NCBI GenBank assembly: GCA_035630195.1
Contig: DASQLD010000221.1
Span: forward strand, 1-64,000
From: DASQDN01 sp035630195
GTDB taxonomy: Bacteria; Acidobacteriota; Terriglobia; Bryobacterales; Bryobacteraceae
DNA: 64,000 nt
Direction: 5' to 3'
A program made the position numbers and the translations under genes. A model generated the notes under the pieces. That model was not told the origin of the DNA. It saw only the letters and a list, made by a program, of their open reading frames with translations, and made no database searches. Each line of letters starts with the position of its first letter. Within the stretch, counting starts at the first letter, position 1. Of the stretch, positions 37,857 to 47,076 are shown piece after piece.

Positions 37857-39017
37857 TCACTTTTGGGTCCGCTGTTTTCGCGTGTAAGGCATGCTGAGGA
37901 CGCTCATCCGCCGGAGTACGCCACGTTTGGCCTTCATCGTGTTCCATCCTTCAACACATAACCGACTCAGAAAACTCTCGTGTGCGTCGAAAGTACCAGG
38001 GAAGTAAACATGCGTGCCGTTGTCGGCAGCCATATCGTTCTTGAATTTGTAGGTTCCCGGATTGGTTTCGGGATTGATGCCGTTCAGATCGTACACGGAG
38101 ATGCCGTCGCGCTTGAGCTGCTCGACGATCTTCCATTGCAGGATGTACGACCCGCGGCTCTTCATTCCTGCATTGCTGGTGGCGCCGAACAGATAGAGCG
38201 CGGTGTCACCGATCGCGCTTGCAATCACGCCCGACGAGATGTTGCCGGCGGATTTCGCAAGCAGCAGCTTCATTTTGAAGCGCTCGGGCAGAAGCGTCTG
38301 AATTGTTCTGAACTCGTTAATGTCGTTCGGCTCGACGAAGCGTTTGCGCGCGACCATTTCACGGTAGATCGTAATGAATTGATCAAACAGATCGGCACCA
38401 GTGCCCGGCACGATTTCGATCTGATTGTTCTCGCCGACTTTAAGCTCGCGCTTCCAGTGGGCTTTCATGCCATTGCGTAACTCCTCAATGGATGGACGGA
38501 GGTCCATCAGGATCGTGCGGCTTCCATTCGTTCGGCTCGATTCGAAACCTTCGTTAGCCAGAATCTCGGCGAACGGGCAGGCTGCATTTCTGACGATCTT
38601 CAGCGACACACGGAGGGATAGACCCCGCTTGCGGACGTATTCGTTGCGAAGGGCGCGAATGACCTGTTGGAAGACCTCCGGATTCGCAGGACGACCGCTA
38701 CGACGCCATAACGGGCCCCAGAGTACGTAAGCGATCCCGAAATTGAGGACCGGAACGCGAGCGAGGCGCGCCTGCGCAATACCGACAATCTCACCATCCT
38801 TGCGGACGACCACATGGCTGACGTTTCGCTTGCCAGCCAGGACAGTGCCGTATGCCCAGGTCTGGTAGATGTTGGCGTCGTCAAACAGATCGAGCGCGTC
38901 ATACCATGCCTGTTCGTCAATGCGGTCGACCTCTCCGGTGTATCCCTGCGCCAAAGTGCTTGCGCCATTGGTTGTACTCATCGCAGTTGCCGTTGCCGAG
39001 GTGTAAGCATTTAGCAT
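37857..39017 (-). CDS. FemAB-family transferase
   Basis: 386 residues. The start has the FemAB/peptidoglycan-bridge-like pattern (ANIYQTWAYGTVLAGKRNVS, then KDGEIVGIAQARLARVPVL) and the C-terminal GNAT domain has GVIASAIGDTALYLFGATSN, YILQWKIVEQLKRDGISVYD and LNGINPETNPGTYKFKND. FemAB-like proteins use aminoacyl-tRNA or other activated donors. In exopolysaccharide loci they are thought to add an amino acid to the sugar. The preceding gene has a related fold. Confidence 0.8.
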   Translation of the reverse strand: MLNAYTSATATAMSTTNGASTLAQGYTGEVDRIDEQAWYDALDLFDDANIYQTWAYGTVLAGKRNVSHVVVRKDGEIVGIAQARLARVPVLNFGIAYVLWGPLWRRSGRPANPEVFQQVIRALRNEYVRKRGLSLRVSLKIVRNAACPFAEILANEGFESSRTNGSRTILMDLRPSIEELRNGMKAHWKRELKVGENNQIEIVPGTGADLFDQFITIYREMVARKRFVEPNDINEFRTIQTLLPERFKMKLLLAKSAGNISSGVIASAIGDTALYLFGATSNAGMKSRGSYILQWKIVEQLKRDGISVYDLNGINPETNPGTYKFKNDMAADNGTHVYFPGTFDAHESFLSRLCVEGWNTMKAKRGVLRRMSVLSMPYTRKQRTQK

Positions 39018-39040
39018 GTTTATAGAAAACAGAAAGGTGG

Positions 39041-39943
39041 CTATTCGGTGATGTACTGCTCTTTCACCGGATTGAAGCCAATCACAACCGAAAGTTTTCC
39101 GAGGTGATCACAGATCCGCACGAGCAGGTGCATGAACTTGTCTTGGCCGGCCACGAACGCGAACGGTAACGCGGCGGTGTACACTGCAACGGCAATCGCC
39201 GATTTCGCGACGTCGCGTGGGCCGAAGTCGGGTGTCTGCGGTTCCATCGCTCCGCGCAGCAGCGCTCGTCGCAACATGAAGCTCCGCCGCCAGCGGATTG
39301 GGGGAACCACTTCATACGCCACGGCCTCGTTGCACCAGATGAAGACGAATCCTTTGTCGATGGCCCGATGAAAGAACTCCTGATCTTCACCAGTTCGGAA
39401 CTCCGGCTTGAATGGCTGGATGCTGCCCTCGAACACTAGTCTGCGCAGGAGCACATTACCGGTTCTCCCCTTGCGCCAATCGATCACCAAGCCGGTTGGG
39501 TAAGTGGCGCGTTCATGAAACTTGCCGTTAATCACCCACCGTGGGGGCTCCTCGTCAAAGTGCGGCATCACCGGGCCGAGGACGCCGTCAACACCTCGGT
39601 CGGTACAGATCTGAAAGAGCGTCAATAGCCAGACAGCAATCGGGAATTCGTCGTCATCGATGAACGCAATGAAGTCGCCCTGGGCATTCGCAACGGCCCG
39701 ATTCCGCGCGAGCGCGATATTCTGTTGCGGCTCGACGATGTAGGTGACGGGAATATCCGATTCGGCCGCAAATCGTGACACGACCGGTTGGGCCGAACGA
39801 CTCTGATCGTTATCGACGATCACGGCGCTATAGTTGAACAGATCCTGCGTTTCCTGCGTCGCAAGACAATTCAACAAGCGTGCGAGCAGATCGGGCCGCT
39901 TGTAGGTACACACACAGACACTGATATGCGGCACTTTCGTCAT
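39041..39943 (-). CDS. GT2 glycosyltransferase
   Basis: About 300 residues from the ATG at 39943. This start is preferred because the 23 codons upstream of it overlap the neighbouring gene. GT-A fold: ISVCVCTYKRPDLLARLLN at the nucleotide site, then NRAVANAQGDFIAFIDDDEF with the DXD (IDDDE), then TGEDQEFFHRAIDKGFVFIW. It probably adds a repeat-unit sugar. A hydrophobic segment near the C-terminus suggests membrane association. Confidence 0.88.
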   Translation of the reverse strand: MTKVPHISVCVCTYKRPDLLARLLNCLATQETQDLFNYSAVIVDNDQSRSAQPVVSRFAAESDIPVTYIVEPQQNIALARNRAVANAQGDFIAFIDDDEFPIAVWLLTLFQICTDRGVDGVLGPVMPHFDEEPPRWVINGKFHERATYPTGLVIDWRKGRTGNVLLRRLVFEGSIQPFKPEFRTGEDQEFFHRAIDKGFVFIWCNEAVAYEVVPPIRWRRSFMLRRALLRGAMEPQTPDFGPRDVAKSAIAVAVYTAALPFAFVAGQDKFMHLLVRICDHLGKLSVVIGFNPVKEQYITE

Positions 39944-39965
39944 AATATTTGAATCTCGGTCGAGA

Positions 39966-40784
39966 TCAGGGGAACTGCGGTAGGCTCTGATGGCTATGAG
40001 GCCGCCGCTCACCGGTCAGTTCGTATCGGGATGCAATGGGCACGTTGTCCTGAATCCACCCGGGAACGGTGGTCAGGAGAAACTGACGCTCAGCGGCCTT
40101 GACGGGGTGGGTCTCAAGCTCGATCGTGTGCTGACGTGCGAGCGCGATGATCCGGTCAATCCTGACCACCGGCTCCATCGGGGGAAGTGAAAACAGGAAA
40201 TCGGTCAGCGTGTGCCGCCGTGCCAGTTTGTTGTCGAGATGGCGTCGGTAAAGCCGGTTGGCGAAGGTCTTCTCGCCCGCGATAAAAGAAAAGTTTCGCC
40301 GGATAAGCGTGCCTGTTGGCAGAAGCTGTTTCCGAGTCACATTCGCACAGAGGTGCATGTGATGGTGACCATCGAGCCGTCGCGGCGCCGACCGATACAG
40401 CCGTGCGTACTCTTCACACTGCGCCCGTACGACGTATTCGAATGAACTAACGAGGCCTGGGTGGAAGAATACCTGAGCCAGCCGCCAGCTGCGCAAATAC
40501 GCCGATATTCGTCGGTGGTGCTCAAGGAGGGCGTTCGGAACACGCGAGGCGGAAAACGGCGTGGTGAAGTTCAGGTGCAAGCCGGCGTCGATGCCACGCA
40601 TGAGGGCGATCTCCGCGGCACGCGCAGAGTCTTCCATGAACACCATAGCACTCACAGATGATATGGCGTGCTCGCTGAGACACTCGAGCATACTATCGGT
40701 CGTCTCCGTATCGCGGCCCCAATCGTCGGCATTCACGATCAGGAGTCCGCGTCTCGTCGCCGGATTTGTTGGGATCGTGTTCAT
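39966..40784 (-). CDS. YdjC/ChbG-type carbohydrate deacetylase
   Basis: 272 residues. GLLIVNADDWGRDTETTDSM gives the metal-binding Asp pair (about residues 18-20), HLNFTTP the His, and LDGHHHMHLCANV (about 118-129) further metal ligands. Family members remove acetyl groups from N-acetylhexosamine-type sugars. It may deacetylate a precursor before another group (formyl, aminoacyl) is added. It lies among the glycosyltransferases and overlaps the next gene by 4 bases. Confidence 0.85.
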   Translation of the reverse strand: MNTIPTNPATRRGLLIVNADDWGRDTETTDSMLECLSEHAISSVSAMVFMEDSARAAEIALMRGIDAGLHLNFTTPFSASRVPNALLEHHRRISAYLRSWRLAQVFFHPGLVSSFEYVVRAQCEEYARLYRSAPRRLDGHHHMHLCANVTRKQLLPTGTLIRRNFSFIAGEKTFANRLYRRHLDNKLARRHTLTDFLFSLPPMEPVVRIDRIIALARQHTIELETHPVKAAERQFLLTTVPGWIQDNVPIASRYELTGERRPHSHQSLPQFP

Positions 40785-41695
40785 GCCGATGTAGCGAGTC
40801 GCGGTTGACGGGAACTGTCACGGGTGAAGAAGCGTTTCAAGCGTGCCATCTGTTCACGGCGTTGAAACGCGACCAGCTCTGTTGAAACGGGCCGCTCCAT
40901 TCGGCGGATCAGCGCCCAGAAGTAGCCCAGCGCCACCATCAGGCCGCCGACGACAAGCGGCTTCCTAGTCATCTGATAAACAGCGCGGAACAGCTCCCAC
41001 ATCGGGTGATTGCCGATGGCGTAATCTTTGGTGCCATTCTTGAATCGTGCTGTAATCGCACCGACTTGCGCTGTTCCCATCGTGCGATGATGCTTACACA
41101 CCTTTTCCGGGAATGTGCGCGTCTTCCAACCCGCCATCCGTGCCGAAAGGACTGCGATGTGGTCGATGCAGCCGCCCTTCACCGGCACATAACCGCCGAT
41201 CTGCTCAAAGCACTGCCGCCGGAATAGTTGGCACGCGCCGGAGACATGCTCGATATTGGTGAAGCGGTAATCGTACGTTCGGTTCTCTTCCTGAAACGGT
41301 GTTCCTACTAGGCCCAGTGCAGAGTCTGCGGCGAGTTTTCCGAGCAGGAACGCAAAATACTCCGGGTCGAAAGAGATATCCGCGTCGAGGCTGCCGATCA
41401 CGTCATACGCGGCGCTCGAGACGCATGCGTATCCGGCATTGAACGCGTGCACCTTGCCGGCGAAATGCCGCTCCGCGCGCTCGGTCATGCGCACGAGTTC
41501 AATCCACGCGTGCCGAGCAGCGAACTCCCGCAAGATGTCGTCTGTCCCGTCAGTCGAGCCATCGCTGACGATGACCCACTTTTCGGGCTTTACCATCTGA
41601 CTCACGACCGATTCGAGGGTCAGCCGGATAAACTGAGCCTCGTTCCGGGCCGGAGTGATCAGGACGTATTTCGGCAGGGATGGGGGGGAGATCAT
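40781..41695 (-). CDS. GT2 glycosyltransferase (intact paralog of the 21.3 kb pseudogene)
   Basis: 304 residues. GT-A core: KYVLITPARNEAQFIRLTLE, then VSDGSTDGTDDILREFAARH, then GSLDADISFDPEYFAFLL with the DXD (LDADI). Later comes GACQLFRRQCFEQIGGYVPV and a C-terminal hydrophobic segment (GGLMVALGYFWALI). It is the intact version of the GT2 pseudogene at 21305-21897. It overlaps the neighbouring aminotransferase and deacetylase genes by 4 bases each, so it is translationally coupled. Confidence 0.9.
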   Translation of the reverse strand: MISPPSLPKYVLITPARNEAQFIRLTLESVVSQMVKPEKWVIVSDGSTDGTDDILREFAARHAWIELVRMTERAERHFAGKVHAFNAGYACVSSAAYDVIGSLDADISFDPEYFAFLLGKLAADSALGLVGTPFQEENRTYDYRFTNIEHVSGACQLFRRQCFEQIGGYVPVKGGCIDHIAVLSARMAGWKTRTFPEKVCKHHRTMGTAQVGAITARFKNGTKDYAIGNHPMWELFRAVYQMTRKPLVVGGLMVALGYFWALIRRMERPVSTELVAFQRREQMARLKRFFTRDSSRQPRLATSA

Positions 41696-42834
41696 GCCTG
41701 GGCAGAGACAAACGAAACCGCCTCATCGGCGGCATCGGTCACGAAGGCTCGGACAGCGTCGGCAACATATCGCACCTGCTCGTCTGTAAGCTCCGGATAA
41801 ATTGGTAGTGCGAGCGTTTCGTTTGCAGCGCGCTCGCTTTCCGGGAAGGCGCCCGCCATGTATTTGAGGTGAGCGAAACATTCCTGCAAGTGCATCGGCA
41901 CCGGGTAATATACCTCCGTGATGATCCCTTTGTTTTTCAAATACGCCTGTAAGAGGTCCCGCCGCGAAACTCGGATGACATATTGGTTGAAAATGTGGCG
42001 CTCTCTCACAATAGCTGGCCGCTGAATATGCGGGCAGTGATGAAAATGCATATCATACTGGTGCGCGTTGTTCTGACGCGCTGTTGTCCAGTCGTCGAGG
42101 TGGGGAAGTTTGGCGAGCACAACCGCAGCCTGAATGCTGTCGAGACGAAAATTGCCACCGATGACTCGGTGATAGTACTTCGGCTTTGAACCGTGACTCC
42201 GGAGGGAACGCAGTTTTTCCGCGCGTTGTCTGTCACTTGTAACGATCATCCCACCATCACCTGCTGCGCCCAAGTTCTTTGAAGGGAAGAATGAGAAGCA
42301 GCCGTAATGACCGATTGAGCCCGCACGGCGTTCCTTGTATTCGCTACCAATCGCCTGCGCCGCGTCTTCAATGACCGTCAATCCGTGTTTGTTTGCGACC
42401 CTCATGATCGGGTCCATATCTGACATCTGACCATACAAGTGCACGGGGATAATAGCGCGGGTCTTCTTTGTTACATATGCCTCGATGGAGTCGGCGACCA
42501 TGTTGTAGGTAACTGGATCGATATCAACAAACACGGGCGTTGCGCCAACCCGAGCAATCGCGCCAACTGTTGCAAAGAACGTGTACGGCGTCGTGATAAC
42601 TTCATCACCTGGACCAATGTTCTCCGCCATGAGACAAGCTAGCAATGCATCGGTTCCCGACGACACCCCGATGCCGTAAGCACAGTCGGAGTATGCCGCC
42701 ACTGCCTCTTCACACTGGGTCACCTTTGGCCCTAGGATGAACTGCTGCGACGCCAAGACCTCTATTACTGCCGCTTCCACGTCGGCTTGGATGGATTGAT
42801 ACTGCGCCTTAAGATCCAATAGCGGTATATGCAT
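41692..42834 (-). CDS. DegT/DnrJ/StrS-type sugar aminotransferase (WbpE-like)
   Basis: 380 residues. PLP-binding Lys lies in [20 protein letters not shown] (about residue 185); the Asp of the ring is in [16 protein letters not shown]. The start [19 protein letters not shown] is typical of WbpE/DegT enzymes that aminate 3-keto sugar nucleotides. Its neighbour upstream is a WbpB-WbpD-like fusion, so together they could form a UDP-GlcNAc3NA-type acid. It overlaps the fusion gene by 26 bases. Confidence 0.93.
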   Translation of the reverse strand: MHIPLLDLKAQYQSIQADVEAAVIEVLASQQFILGPKVTQCEEAVAAYSDCAYGIGVSSGTDALLACLMAENIGPGDEVITTPYTFFATVGAIARVGATPVFVDIDPVTYNMVADSIEAYVTKKTRAIIPVHLYGQMSDMDPIMRVANKHGLTVIEDAAQAIGSEYKERRAGSIGHYGCFSFFPSKNLGAAGDGGMIVTSDRQRAEKLRSLRSHGSKPKYYHRVIGGNFRLDSIQAAVVLAKLPHLDDWTTARQNNAHQYDMHFHHCPHIQRPAIVRERHIFNQYVIRVSRRDLLQAYLKNKGIITEVYYPVPMHLQECFAHLKYMAGAFPESERAANETLALPIYPELTDEQVRYVADAVRAFVTDAADEAVSFVSAQA

Positions 42835-44515
42835 GCCTTTCCTCTTTCTTGAATTCTCGATACGATTGCGTGCCGATAGTCAGTTCGGCTGGTAGTGGCG
42901 ATTCTTCATCGAGGTCGATACAGCGAAGAATGCCGGGCTCCACTTCCTTGTATCGGTACCCGCTCTCGGGGCACCGCATGATACCGTTCTCATCCGCTGA
43001 GCCCAAACGGTGACCATGACGGCTCATCCATCCGACTTGACGTCCGGGATTGCCCATGATCAGCGCAAAATCTGGAACGTCTTTTGTTATCACCGAGCCC
43101 GCAGCAGCGAAGGCATAACGGCCCACAGTAATTCCACAAACCACCGTCGCATTGGCGCCAATGGTCGCTCCGCGTTTCAGCCGCGTCGTCTGATAGAGCG
43201 AATGCCGCTTCACCTGGGAGCGCGGGTTGGAAACGTTCGTCAGAACGCAGGATGGACCAAGAAAGACATCGTCTTCAACGACGACGCCCGTATACACTGA
43301 AACATTGTTCTGAATCTTGACGTTGTTGCCGATCGTCACGCCGCCGTCGATATTGACGTTCTGTCCGATGATGCAAGACTTGCCGATCTGTGCCCCCTTC
43401 ATGATGTGAGAGAAGTGCCAGATTTTTGTCCCGGCCCCGACCTCGGCTCCGTCGTCGAGATATGCGGATTTGTGTACGAACGGCTGATCTTTTGGTTCAG
43501 GCGCTGCATTTGGGGGACCCAAGATGATGGTTCCCTGATCCATCGCTCGATGGCAGGCATCCAAGATCCGCAAAACATCGAGGCCTTCACGGCCGCTGGT
43601 GACCGGAACACGCCGAGATTCGACGCACTCGAGGAAATGCGCGCACTCAGCCCTCAGCGGCTCGCCACTTTCAATGTCGACAATCTCGCCCTCGGCTTTA
43701 ATCGCCGTCGGCAGCCGGTTTTCCCACTTCACGCGGTGTGGATACAGAATCAGCTTGTGAGCAGCCGTGTCTTCAAACACCGCCATCTTCTCGGAGCCGA
43801 CAACCACCAGCCGTTGCTCCTTGAACGGGTGGAGCCAGCTTACGAATATGTGTGCCTGTGCCCCGCTGGCAAAGTCGAAATGACTCAGTGTGACATCGGC
43901 TACGTCTCGGCTCAGGTAGGCCCCACCCTCACATGACACACGAACGGGCATTTCGTTGAGCAGCGCGAGCATAACCGAGATGTCATGCGGCGCGAAGCTC
44001 CAAAGAATATTTTCCTCGGTGCGTATTTTGCCGATATTCAGACGATTGGAGTACAAGTAGTTGATCTTGCCGAGTGCACCACTACGAATCAGCTCCTGAA
44101 GCTTGAGGATTGCCGGATGGTAGCGCAGAATATGGCCGACCATCAGGACCCGGTGATTTGCCTCAGCCAGTTTAACCAGCTCCTGACCGTGGCGCACGTC
44201 CACAGCTAAGGGCTTCTCAACAAGAACATCTTTGCCGGCATTCAGCGCTGCCTTGGCAAAATCATAGTGAGTAACTGCCGGCGTAGCTAAAGCCACTGCC
44301 GTGATGACAGGGTCAGCAAGAACATCCTTTAGCTCGCGGTAGAACGTAACACCCGCATGATCGTTTTTGTATTTTGCGGCGACACACTCCTGCACATCGC
44401 AGAGTGCGCCGAGCGCGCCGAGATCGTTAAAAGTGCGGACCAGGTTTTTACCCCAGTAGCCGACCCCAACCACAGCGACCTTGACCGCAGTGTTATTCAA
44501 TAAAGTACGTTCCAT
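42809..44515 (-). CDS. Fused Gfo/Idh/MocA dehydrogenase and hexapeptide acyltransferase (WbpB-WbpD-like)
   Basis: 568 residues, about 340 residues of oxidoreductase plus an extra domain. Residues 1-340 hold the dinucleotide motif [15 protein letters not shown] and the conserved EKPLAVD (about 99-105). Residues about 355-525 form a left-handed beta-helix of hexapeptide repeats ([20 protein letters not shown]) like WbpD N-acetyltransferases. A short C-terminal Cys-containing tail (RCPESGYRY) ends it. The enzyme pair would oxidise the sugar nucleotide at C3 and later N-acylate the amino group. In one polypeptide this couples steps that are separate in the 52.9-56.9 kb set. Confidence 0.9.
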   Translation of the reverse strand: MERTLLNNTAVKVAVVGVGYWGKNLVRTFNDLGALGALCDVQECVAAKYKNDHAGVTFYRELKDVLADPVITAVALATPAVTHYDFAKAALNAGKDVLVEKPLAVDVRHGQELVKLAEANHRVLMVGHILRYHPAILKLQELIRSGALGKINYLYSNRLNIGKIRTEENILWSFAPHDISVMLALLNEMPVRVSCEGGAYLSRDVADVTLSHFDFASGAQAHIFVSWLHPFKEQRLVVVGSEKMAVFEDTAAHKLILYPHRVKWENRLPTAIKAEGEIVDIESGEPLRAECAHFLECVESRRVPVTSGREGLDVLRILDACHRAMDQGTIILGPPNAAPEPKDQPFVHKSAYLDDGAEVGAGTKIWHFSHIMKGAQIGKSCIIGQNVNIDGGVTIGNNVKIQNNVSVYTGVVVEDDVFLGPSCVLTNVSNPRSQVKRHSLYQTTRLKRGATIGANATVVCGITVGRYAFAAAGSVITKDVPDFALIMGNPGRQVGWMSRHGHRLGSADENGIMRCPESGYRYKEVEPGILRCIDLDEESPLPAELTIGTQSYREFKKEERHAYTAIGS

Positions 44516-44600
44516 AAACTTGTTTCACCCCTCGGGTACGTTCCTGTGAGCCGGGCTCGCACAAAAGCCTAAACACGGCAACTTATCCACGGCGAATCTG

Positions 44601-45794
44601 TTATGCATGGTTATCAAAAAGATGTGCTGCCAGACGCGCCATCGAGTTATCGATATTGAAGTGTTGACAAACCCGTGCGCGTGCGGCGTCGGCCATTCGA
44701 AGCCGCACCGACGGATGCTCCAGCATGAACAGAATGGCTCTTGCAACAGCATCTGGCGATTGCGGCGGGACCACGATCCCGGTTTCGCCATCCATAACAG
44801 CTTCGCTGTTTCCGCTGACATTGGTCACGATACAAGGAAGGCCGCATGCCATAGCCTCAAGTATTGAAAGGGGTAACCCTTCGGTGTCTGATGTCAAGAC
44901 AAACACGTCACTGGCTTGCAGATAAGGTCGAATGTCGGCGTGAAATCCTTCGAATGACACATGTGTGGTAATGCGCAATGCAGCAGCTTGGCGGCTTAAC
45001 ACTATCTGCAGGTCGCCATCACCTACGATGAGGCATAGGAAGTCCCGCCGACTGTCGAGCACCTTCGCAATCGCCTCGAGCAGAACGTCGACCCGCTTCT
45101 GCTGGACCAGGCTCGCAACACAGATCAGGCATACGGTTCCATCCGAAATCCCCAAGCGCAGTCGAAGGTCCACGCGAGTTGCGGCGTCTGGATGAAATGT
45201 CCATGAGGAAACTCCATTGCGAACCGTGTGCGTTCTCGCGGACGAATACATGCAATGCTCAATCAGCGTTTGGCGAATGAACTCGCTGACGCAGATTGTT
45301 TCTGTGCAAAACAGACCTAGACGCCGGTGGCTTAGTGCGTACTGCAAGCGGGCCAGAGGGCCATTGTTCGAGGCGGGCAGCACAGTCGGAGGTAGGTGCG
45401 CGATCACATACCGCTTTCTGATTCCCGCAAGCCACGCTGCTGTGAGCGCGTACCAGGGGAAGCACCACGTCCAGGACTTCACCAGCACCACAATGTCCGG
45501 GCGCCTGGATCGAAAGAGTCGAATCCAGTCACGAAATGTGTTCACGCTAGGGACGCACTCGACTCGAATTCGCGACTTCTGATCGGGCGTCAATCGCTCG
45601 GAGAAAACATCCTCGCCTGTGCAGACAACCGAAAGCCGGATGTGGCGAGTGCTGTCCAATCTTCCGATCAGGTCGACAAGATGCTTTTCAGTCCCACCAT
45701 ATTTCGGGCTGGCTGCAACAAACAAGATTTCGCGATCGAGCATGGATGGTTTATCCGTGCTGCGTTCGTACGATATGAACTCAGCGAGACGCAT
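44601..45794 (-). CDS. GT4 glycosyltransferase
   Basis: 397 residues, family 4 GT-B fold. The donor-site EX7E is in DTEGLPLSILEAMACGLPCI (about residues 310-319). Upstream are the typical GASLVQQKRVDVLLEAIA-type segment (here VASLVQQKRVDVLLEAI) and IVGDGDLQIVL. It likely adds a sugar in the cytoplasm. It is followed by a noncoding gap of 85 bases before the WbpB-WbpD-like fusion. Confidence 0.9.
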   Translation of the reverse strand: MRLAEFISYERSTDKPSMLDREILFVAASPKYGGTEKHLVDLIGRLDSTRHIRLSVVCTGEDVFSERLTPDQKSRIRVECVPSVNTFRDWIRLFRSRRPDIVVLVKSWTWCFPWYALTAAWLAGIRKRYVIAHLPPTVLPASNNGPLARLQYALSHRRLGLFCTETICVSEFIRQTLIEHCMYSSARTHTVRNGVSSWTFHPDAATRVDLRLRLGISDGTVCLICVASLVQQKRVDVLLEAIAKVLDSRRDFLCLIVGDGDLQIVLSRQAAALRITTHVSFEGFHADIRPYLQASDVFVLTSDTEGLPLSILEAMACGLPCIVTNVSGNSEAVMDGETGIVVPPQSPDAVARAILFMLEHPSVRLRMADAARARVCQHFNIDNSMARLAAHLFDNHA

Positions 45795-45825
45795 TGAAAT
45801 GCCGGACTGGAGGTGTTGGATAAAC

Positions 45826-47034
45826 CTATACTGTTGCTGGTTGAGGCACAGGTAGGTATCGCCAGGAAAAGCGTCGATATCTCAAATACAGAGCTGCGCT
45901 TCGGAAAGCGTCTGCGGCGACGGCATAATATGGCGAGGATTCATGCACTGCTCTATGAAATAATCCGGCTGCCTCTGCGGATACAGCCGGAAGAGAAAAG
46001 TTCTCGACTACAAACTGTCGCGCGAACGCTCCAAGACCAGCGAACTGATCAGGGCGCTCAGCCAGCGCACGAATGTTTGAGACAAGTTCCGTGTTATCGC
46101 GACTACCTGTTCCGACACCATAAAAGCCTTTGTAATAAAACGAGGCTGCCGTTTGTGGAGTAAACGGTGCGGAGAAACCTTGCTCTCCCACCACGATAAC
46201 GGGTTTGCCGAACGCCATTCCCCGTAATGAGGATCCACCCATCCCCACAACGATGTCGGCCGCGGCGTATGCGGGTCGAGGATCAAGCATTGGTCCGGCA
46301 AAAATAATCGCGGGCCGCCCCAGTGCGCTGTTCACCTTATCGGCTATGTGTTCGAGTTGGGACCGGGCTGCACCGTCGCCAACAATAACAAACCGCAGCG
46401 GCAAATCACGCCCAAGCACACCGACAGCATGAATGGTTCGACGAAGACTTTCACCCTTTAACAACTCCGCGAGGCGGGAGACAGTTACAAGCGTGATATC
46501 GGTATCGGCTATGCCACAGCGTTCGCGGAACGGTCCAGGGTTAACTACCCCAGGCGCATTGAATTCTTCATCTACCGGCGGAAGCATGAGTTCGACGCAG
46601 CGTCCACCCATCGCTCTGGCTTTGTCAACAAGCTCTGGCGTTCCATAGGTCGTGATCGGCCACTGTGGCAGATGATAGGGATTCTGCATCACCATAATCG
46701 TCGTCACGACGGGAATTCGCATGGGCACGTGAACACCCCAGTACGCGTCGAAGCAGGCAAAGGGGTCCCATGCCCAGACAAGGTCCGGCCGTTCGCGTCG
46801 CACAACTTCCCGCAGGGCGAGCATCCGTGTTCGTGACGGATGATAGTAGGGAAAAGGCGCAGGCAAAAACGGTACCTGTTTTTGCTCGGCCAGCTTGAGC
46901 ATTGGCCCAGGTCCCGCAAATAGTACGACATCGTAACCATGGACCTTTCGAAGAACTCCTGCCAGCTCGATGGCATTGACAAGAGTGCCGCCAATTACAA
47001 GCTCGTCGAGAAATAGGAGTACCTTCATGCCCAT
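45826..47034 (-). CDS. GT4-like glycosyltransferase lacking a clear EX7E
   Basis: 402 residues of GT-B fold. It starts MKVLLFLDELVIGGTLVNAI with a glycogen-synthase-like nucleotide loop, then TLVTVSRLAELLKGESLRR, FVIVGDGAARSQLEHI, and a donor region with GMGGSSLRGMAFGKPVIVVG where the usual first Glu is absent. It may still be active, with altered donor binding. Start could be the second Met (position 47028). Confidence 0.8.
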   Translation of the reverse strand: MGMKVLLFLDELVIGGTLVNAIELAGVLRKVHGYDVVLFAGPGPMLKLAEQKQVPFLPAPFPYYHPSRTRMLALREVVRRERPDLVWAWDPFACFDAYWGVHVPMRIPVVTTIMVMQNPYHLPQWPITTYGTPELVDKARAMGGRCVELMLPPVDEEFNAPGVVNPGPFRERCGIADTDITLVTVSRLAELLKGESLRRTIHAVGVLGRDLPLRFVIVGDGAARSQLEHIADKVNSALGRPAIIFAGPMLDPRPAYAAADIVVGMGGSSLRGMAFGKPVIVVGEQGFSAPFTPQTAASFYYKGFYGVGTGSRDNTELVSNIRALAERPDQFAGLGAFARQFVVENFSLPAVSAEAAGLFHRAVHESSPYYAVAADAFRSAALYLRYRRFSWRYLPVPQPATV

Positions 47035-47076
47035 GTTCCGTTGATTTAGTGGAGGTAACCGGAGATTCCTGTAATG

